Shown: positions 53,741 through 56,857 of the stretch, one piece after another | Position numbering within the stretch: position 1 is the stretch's first letter | Layout: each line of letters opens with the position of its first letter | Assembly: GCA_017529425.1 (NCBI GenBank) | Contig: JAFXNQ010000064.1 | Location: forward strand, 1-56,857 | Direction of reading: 5' to 3' | DNA length: 56,857 nt | Source of the DNA: Bacteroidales bacterium | Lineage (GTDB): Bacteria > Bacteroidota > Bacteroidia > Bacteroidales > UBA932 | Position numbers and translations under genes: made by a program | Notes under the pieces: generated by a model | The model's database searches: none | The model's input: the letters and a program-made list of their open reading frames with translations, nothing else | What the model was told of the DNA's origin: nothing

Positions 53741-54965
53741 AATTGACCCGCTCAGGACCTTTCTGTCGCTGTTCGGGGTCAGTGTCGGTATTTTTGTAGT
53801 AGTTGTTTCATTCGCCCTTGTAGATGGCTTCAAGCGGGCAGTTGTGGCCGGCTTTGACCATTTCGGGAGCGATATGATTATGGTTGAACGCTTCCCTGTG
53901 GTAGAAGAAGCCAGCGGCGACGGGGCCGGAAACGGAGATGGCGGAGGTGACGCCGACTGGAGCCGCTATGCCTCCCGCCCGCAGCCAACCATAGAAGACT
54001 TCCTTGCCCTTGCGGGACAGAACGTCAATACAATGGCTTGGTCTGCCATTGCCGGAGAGGCGGAGGCCGACATTTCGTATTCAGGCAAGATTATGCGCGG
54101 CTGCAAACTGGTCGGGGTCAGGGGTGCCTGGCAGCACTTGATTTACTCTTCAGTGTGTGAAGGGCGTGACTTCTCCATGGCAGAAATGTCCGGGTCAGAC
54201 ACCAAGGTGATAATCGGGGCCAAAATAGCAGAAGGTCTGTCCGGACAGAGTTCGCGCAACGCGCTTTGCGGCAGTACGGTACGCATAGACGGCCACAACA
54301 TGACTGTTGTGGGTATTCTTTCTGAGGAGGGAAAGAACATAATTAACCTATATGCCAGCGACTACGCCCTGTTCATGCCGTTTGCCGCGGCAGAGAATAT
54401 TGCCGGCGAAGGAGTGCTGGAGACGATGATTGCGGCGGGGCCGGGCAGCACTTCGCGTGAGGCAGCTATGGGCGAGATGCGGCGCACTCTGCGTGCTGCC
54501 CGGGGGCTCTCCCCGGCACAGGAGGATAACTTTGCCCTGAACACAATGGAAGACCTCTGCCGGCAGACCGTCTCTCTGACGCGTAAGATTACAGTACTGG
54601 GGCTCGCTGTAGCGCTGTTTTCGCTGCTTATAGGGGGCTTCGGCATAGTGAATATAATGTTTGTCTCGGTAAAGGAGAGGACCTGGTCTATCGGCCTTAA
54701 AAAAGCCCTGGGGGCCCGCCGCAGGAGAATCATGCTGGAGTTTCTGACAGAGGCGCTCCTGCTCTCCGCGATGGGTGCGGCAGTGGGTCTGTTGCTTGCC
54801 TGCGGGGTGGTGGCGCTGATTCCATCAGGAGTCGTGGACGCACGTATCACATCCGGGCACATAGTCCTCGCCTTCGCCCTCGCCTGCACCCTCGGTCTTG
54901 CCAGCGGCCTTGCCCCCGCCGCCCGGGCCTCCCGCCTTCTTCCTGTAGATGCGCTCCGGAAATAA
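53718..54965 (+). CDS. MacB/FtsX-family ABC transporter permease
   Basis: The 415-residue protein has an N-terminal helix (LRTFLSLFGVSVGIFVVVVSFAL), a periplasmic MacB-like core domain with a Gly/Asp-rich loop (about 68-85), and three C-terminal helices with the FtsX signature GGFGIVNIMFVSVKERTWSIGLKKALGARRRRI. It would act with an ATPase subunit not found here, exporting or mechanically transmitting across the inner membrane. Overlap with mutS suggests co-transcription, an odd functional pairing. Confidence 0.88.
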   Translation: MEIFHQIKIDPLRTFLSLFGVSVGIFVVVVSFALVDGFKRAVVAGFDHFGSDMIMVERFPVVEEASGDGAGNGDGGGDADWSRYASRPQPTIEDFLALAGQNVNTMAWSAIAGEAEADISYSGKIMRGCKLVGVRGAWQHLIYSSVCEGRDFSMAEMSGSDTKVIIGAKIAEGLSGQSSRNALCGSTVRIDGHNMTVVGILSEEGKNIINLYASDYALFMPFAAAENIAGEGVLETMIAAGPGSTSREAAMGEMRRTLRAARGLSPAQEDNFALNTMEDLCRQTVSLTRKITVLGLAVALFSLLIGGFGIVNIMFVSVKERTWSIGLKKALGARRRRIMLEFLTEALLLSAMGAAVGLLLACGVVALIPSGVVDARITSGHIVLAFALACTLGLASGLAPAARASRLLPVDALRK

Positions 54966-55010
54966 TTGGCGGTTGAGTGGTGGCAACGATGGCTGGCGGG
55001 GGGTACTTCC

Positions 55011-55118
55011 GCCGGGCAGGGCCGTCGCCTGAAAGCCCAGCTCCCTGACGTTCGGTCGGTCCCCTCCCTCACTAGCGCCGGTCGCAGGCTCTTTCAGGCC
55101 TTGGCTGTGTCTGCCCGG
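55011..55118. repeat. Long imperfect hairpin related to the dispersed repeat
   Basis: CCGGGCAG (55012-55019) pairs with CTGCCCGG (55111-55118), and GCCTGAAAG (55027-55035) with CTTTCAGGC (55091-55099). Its first 24 bases resemble the left end of repeat copy B (GCCGGGCAG, CC, GCCTGAAA in the same order). It follows the ABC permease gene by 46 bases and has no T-run. Confidence 0.6.
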
Positions 55119-55272
55119 AGTACGTAATGTTCCGCGCAGATTCAGCAGAAGGTCCTCTCTATATCATCCGGGAGGAACAGAATGGTGCTTGTTTTTGGGC
55201 TATAAACTGTTCCAACCCTTTGATGTTATGGATGTTTTCTGTCGGTCTGTATAAACGGCTTTCTATTATAAT

Positions 55273-55302
55273 TTGGAGAAGAGAGATTAATCTGTATCTT
55301 TG
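55273..55302 (+). promoter_or_regulatory. Intergenic promoter, TTG-N19-TATCTTTG
   Basis: TTG at 55273-55275 and TATCTTTG at 55295-55302 are spaced by exactly 19 bases, one of the best matches to the consensus in the window. No gene of convincing size follows; a terminator lies 42 bases downstream. Confidence 0.72.
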
Positions 55303-55307
55303 TGTTG

Positions 55308-55378
55308 TTGTATTAAAGACACAAGATTTAGTCTTCGAGACATAAGGCATTTCAGCCCTCACTGAAATGCCTTTTTTT
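55308..55378 (+). ncRNA. Candidate small RNA of about 70 bases
   Basis: Between the promoter at 55273-55302 and a strong terminator (AAGGCATTTCAG 55344-55355 with CTGAAATGCCTT 55362-55373 and seven T) lies a short transcribed segment with a GTCT-TCG-AGAC hairpin at 55331-55341. No start codon with a useful frame is present in it. Transcript ends are inferred from the signals. Confidence 0.6.
55344..55378 (+). terminator. Rho-independent terminator of the small RNA
   Basis: A perfect 12-bp stem with a six-base loop is followed by seven T. Confidence 0.9.
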
Positions 55379-55672
55379 CAGAGAAATTAGCTACCACCAG
55401 GGTACTTCTGCAATAACCCTCGAAATAATAAGGTTTTTCGACTAAGGTTGAGCCTGTGCTTAGAGTGCAAGGCTCCCAGACTTGCCAGAGTGAAGGCGTA
55501 TAAACGCATTCGCAATGGTAAGAGCGAGAAGGTCCGTTCATACATTCGCGCGTTGAGGGACGCAAAATAGTATAGACGAGTTCTTCTAAGAGTTTCTACA
55601 TTCGACTGGAGGTAGCGGGGGAGAGTGATATAAGCTCTCCCTTTCTGTAGTGAAGCTGCGTATTTCTTGCAC
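55379..55672. other. Gene-free segment with one hairpin
   Basis: No convincing gene is seen. A stem GGGAGAG (55619-55625) with CTCTCCC (55635-55641) is followed by TTT and could end an unseen transcript. Confidence 0.4.
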
Positions 55673-55973
55673 TTTGGCCGGGCAGAAGCCTTTGCCTGAA
55701 AATGTGCGTCGCGCCAGACCGCTCAGTGCAGACACCTGCGCTTGCAATGCTTTCCGGGCAAAAATCTGCCCCTGAAAGCATTCAAGCTACGGTATTTGTC
55801 TGCACCTTGCTCTGTCGCCGGCGGTCCTGCCAAAGCGCCCCTACGGTTTGTTATGGGCTCCAAGAAACTTTGGCGGGAGCGCAACCTTTTTCCTTCTTAA
55901 AGCCCTGGTGACGAGCACTGCCGCACGGGACGAGTTGTGCCGTCGTGGATTTCCAGGCGCTTTGGCAGGACAG
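55673..55973 (+). repeat. Dispersed repeat, full copy B
   Basis: This copy aligns to 20943-21240 in the same orientation. The AATGCTTTC/GAAAGCATT hairpin (55746-55782) is unchanged. The long inverted repeat reads GTCCTGCCAAAGCGCC (55824-55839) and its exact complement (55956-55971): compared with copy A one base differs in each arm so that pairing is kept. A similar 14-base word, CTTTGGCCGGGCAG and CTTTGGCAGGACAG, stands at its left and right ends. Confidence 0.85.
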
Positions 55974-56005
55974 GGCACAGTATCATCTTATGACCAGGCA
56001 ATGGG

Positions 56006-56134
56006 TTAGAGCGTATTTAGGATAGCCAAAAATTCGGCTGGGGTTACGACAATTGGACTGTTTGGAAAGTGTCGTTTGTTGCCGGTGACCAGCCAAGCGT
56101 CATCTTTTGAAAGAGCAACTACAGCACAAACCAT
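56006..56134 (-). pseudogene. PIN-domain toxin remnant, C-terminal 42 codons only
   Basis: Directly after the antitoxin stop, and in the same frame, ATG 56134 opens 42 codons that include VVALSKDDAWLVTGNKRHFP and then SPIVVTPAEFLAIL. This is the C-terminal end of PIN-family toxins (the LVTGNKxHFP and TPxEFLxIL pattern). The N-terminal part of about 90-100 residues, with the first catalytic Asp residues, is missing, so it cannot be an active nuclease. Confidence 0.78.
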
Positions 56135-56428
56135 CTACTTTCCCTCCCTGGCAAGTCTGATTTCCTCATTGATCTCGTCCAGGGTAAGGTTGGGAACTTC
56201 GCCCTTCATAGCCATTGCACGAATCTCATCGAAAGCAGTTTTCCCTTTTTCCATCGCATCTTCTTTTAATGGGGCTTCTATCACAAACGGAATCTTCCGA
56301 TTCCGTACTACAGCACGGGCAAAGATATTGAATGCAGTGTTTGTGCTCATTCCGAATTCATCGCACAGAGCATCAAACTGCATTTTGAGGTCGGTGTCCA
56401 TCCGGACTGTCATTGCCGTCTGTCCCAT
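56135..56428 (-). CDS. RelB/DinJ-type antitoxin
   Basis: The 97-residue protein begins MGQTAMTVRMDTDLKMQFD and continues ALCDEFGMSTNTAFNIFARA, a ribbon-helix-helix DNA-binding N terminus of RelB/DinJ type; the C-terminal half (EIRAMAMKGEVPNLTLDEIN) would wrap the toxin. The frame is open up to 56506, but ATG 56428 starts the family. Its partner toxin is reduced to a tail, so it is an orphan antitoxin. It lies between repeat copy B and partial copy C. Confidence 0.88.
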   Translation of the reverse strand: MGQTAMTVRMDTDLKMQFDALCDEFGMSTNTAFNIFARAVVRNRKIPFVIEAPLKEDAMEKGKTAFDEIRAMAMKGEVPNLTLDEINEEIRLAREGK

Positions 56429-56430
56429 TG

Positions 56431-56477
56431 TTGCATAATTGGTATGCAAATGTAACCATAATGATTGTAAAATGCAA
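56431..56477 (-). promoter_or_regulatory. Antitoxin promoter with operator palindrome
   Basis: On the minus strand TTG (56475-56477) and TACATTTG (56447-56454) are 20 bases apart. The palindrome TTGCATA-N5-TATGCAA (56431-56449) overlaps the -7 box and is the likely self-repression site. A second inverted pair, CATAATG (56457-56463) and CATTATG (56479-56485), flanks the -33 region. Confidence 0.68.
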
Positions 56478-56495
56478 CCATTATGACGACATTTT

Positions 56496-56554
56496 CGCTG
56501 CCGCACGGGACGGGTTGGACATTCGCGAATCTCGTAGCGATTTGGCTGGACAAG
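56496..56554 (+). repeat. Dispersed repeat, partial copy C (right end only)
   Basis: CTGCCGCACGGGACG (56498-56512) is identical in copies A and B, and AGCGATTTGGCTGGAC (56536-56551) corresponds to their right inverted-repeat arm. The left part is absent. It contains the palindrome ATTCGCGAAT. Confidence 0.7.
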
Positions 56555-56604
56555 ATATTTCTTGAAGTACTCATTTCCGTTTTTAAAAACAGAAATAAAA
56601 AAAC

Positions 56605-56612
56605 TAAATTTG
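56605..56612 (+). promoter_or_regulatory. -7 box of the right-edge RNA (TAAATTTG)
   Basis: TAAATTTG fits the consensus in an AT-rich stretch with no gene behind it inside the window. Confidence 0.55.
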
Positions 56613-56617
56613 CAAAC

Positions 56618-56850
56618 GCCGGATGCGGATAATTATCCGTCCGACAGACATATTAGATGAAAGTGTTTCGCTTTTATCCCTGGAGAGAAATCTGGACAAT
56701 TTCTAAACGCAAGGGGTCGAACATCTTCATCGCCGTAGTTGGTGTACCGTGCTTATTGCATAGTCTCCATACGGTGTGGAGCCATGTTTATTTGCGTTTG
56801 GGCAGTCCAGAGCCCCTCTCCAGATAAACGAATCGCTCCACACTTTTGTT
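56618..56850 (+). ncRNA. Strongly folded RNA candidate at the window edge
   Basis: A small hairpin (GGA-tg-CGGAT-AATT-ATCCG-TCC, 56621-56642) is followed by a rod of six nested stems: AGTGT/ACACT (56662, 56840), TTCG/CGAA (56667, 56829), TTTAT/ATAAA (56673, 56824), CTGGAGAG/CTCTCCAG (56680, 56816), CTGGAC/GTCCAG (56692, 56805) and AAACGCAA/TTGCGTTT (56705, 56792). The tip has CTCCA/TGGAG (56765, 56777). The rod spans 183 bases and ends in a T-rich stretch. It could be a 6S-like RNA or the RNA part of an element continuing beyond the window, such as a retron. Ends are inferred. Confidence 0.5.
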
Positions 56851-56857
56851 TTATCCC

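Noticed and set aside
55127-55345. 72-codon plus-strand frame and a 68-codon minus-strand frame at 55359-55565
   Set aside because: No recognisable family; the first crosses a strong promoter and runs into a terminator stem, and the second has no promoter or domain pattern.
1-56857. CRISPR array, prophage or complete insertion sequence
   Set aside because: No regularly spaced direct repeats, no phage structural or integrase genes and no transposase frame were seen on either strand.

Overview
The window is a stretch of a Bacteroidota chromosome, most probably order Bacteroidales. Supporting features are: many promoter elements of the phylum type (TTG, about 19-20 bases, then TAnnTTTG); a fused SecD-SecF; single-chain glycyl-tRNA synthetase; the DUF4271-hemD pair; a DUF2723/TMEM260-like membrane protein; NfeD with flotillin-like FloA; a TonB-like protein with one membrane anchor; and an envelope cluster with a FadL-like protein, an LptC-like protein and a PpiD-like chaperone. 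Genus cannot be fixed from the sequence. Nearly everything is core housekeeping content; no prophage, CRISPR array, transposase or conjugation gene was found.

Layout. 1-2820: end of groEL, tadA, tRNA-Gln, a candidate structured RNA, and a phosphopantetheinyl transferase. 2862-11639: a thioredoxin-like lipoprotein facing a minus-strand run of a frameshifted DUF2723 gene, uvrC and a very large HExxH/propeller/barrel protein. 11729-14210: eIF1-like factor, DUF4271, hemD, rnpA, yidD. 14262-20693: secDF, then a PD40/SPOR-like envelope protein, nfeD and floA. 20694-21460: a gene-free, repeat-bearing gap. 21463-22113: a DUF4468-like gene with an early stop. 22271-26279 (minus): glyS, folK, DUF59, sufE, sufS. 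26339-38243: ruvA, gcvH, acyl-CoA synthetase, mnmG, ybeY, mdh, TonB, hflX, an alpha/beta hydrolase, frdA, frdB. 38244-38560: an AT-rich gap with DnaA-box-like 9-mers. 38561-50145: a long plus-strand series, ruvB, an Ntn-hydrolase, mfd, coaX, OM protein, TPR protein, lptC, ppiD-like. 50291-54965: ksgA (minus), mutS and an ABC permease. 54966-56857: the only accessory-looking part, with repeats, a promoter-terminator pair that outlines a small RNA, a RelB-type antitoxin with only the tail of its PIN toxin, and a promoter-driven, strongly folded RNA candidate at the right edge.

The genes cover proteostasis (GroEL, PpiD-like, SecDF, YidD), translation and tRNA (TadA, GlyS, MnmG, YbeY, KsgA, RnpA), DNA repair (UvrC, RuvA, RuvB, Mfd, MutS), fumarate respiration (Mdh, FrdAB), Fe-S assembly (SufS, SufE, DUF59) and envelope building. 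The strongest leads are non-coding: a repeat family whose two full copies keep a 16-bp inverted repeat through compensating base changes; the right-edge RNA; the small RNA at about 55308-55378; and the decayed toxin-antitoxin locus between two repeat copies. No clearly new protein system was found.
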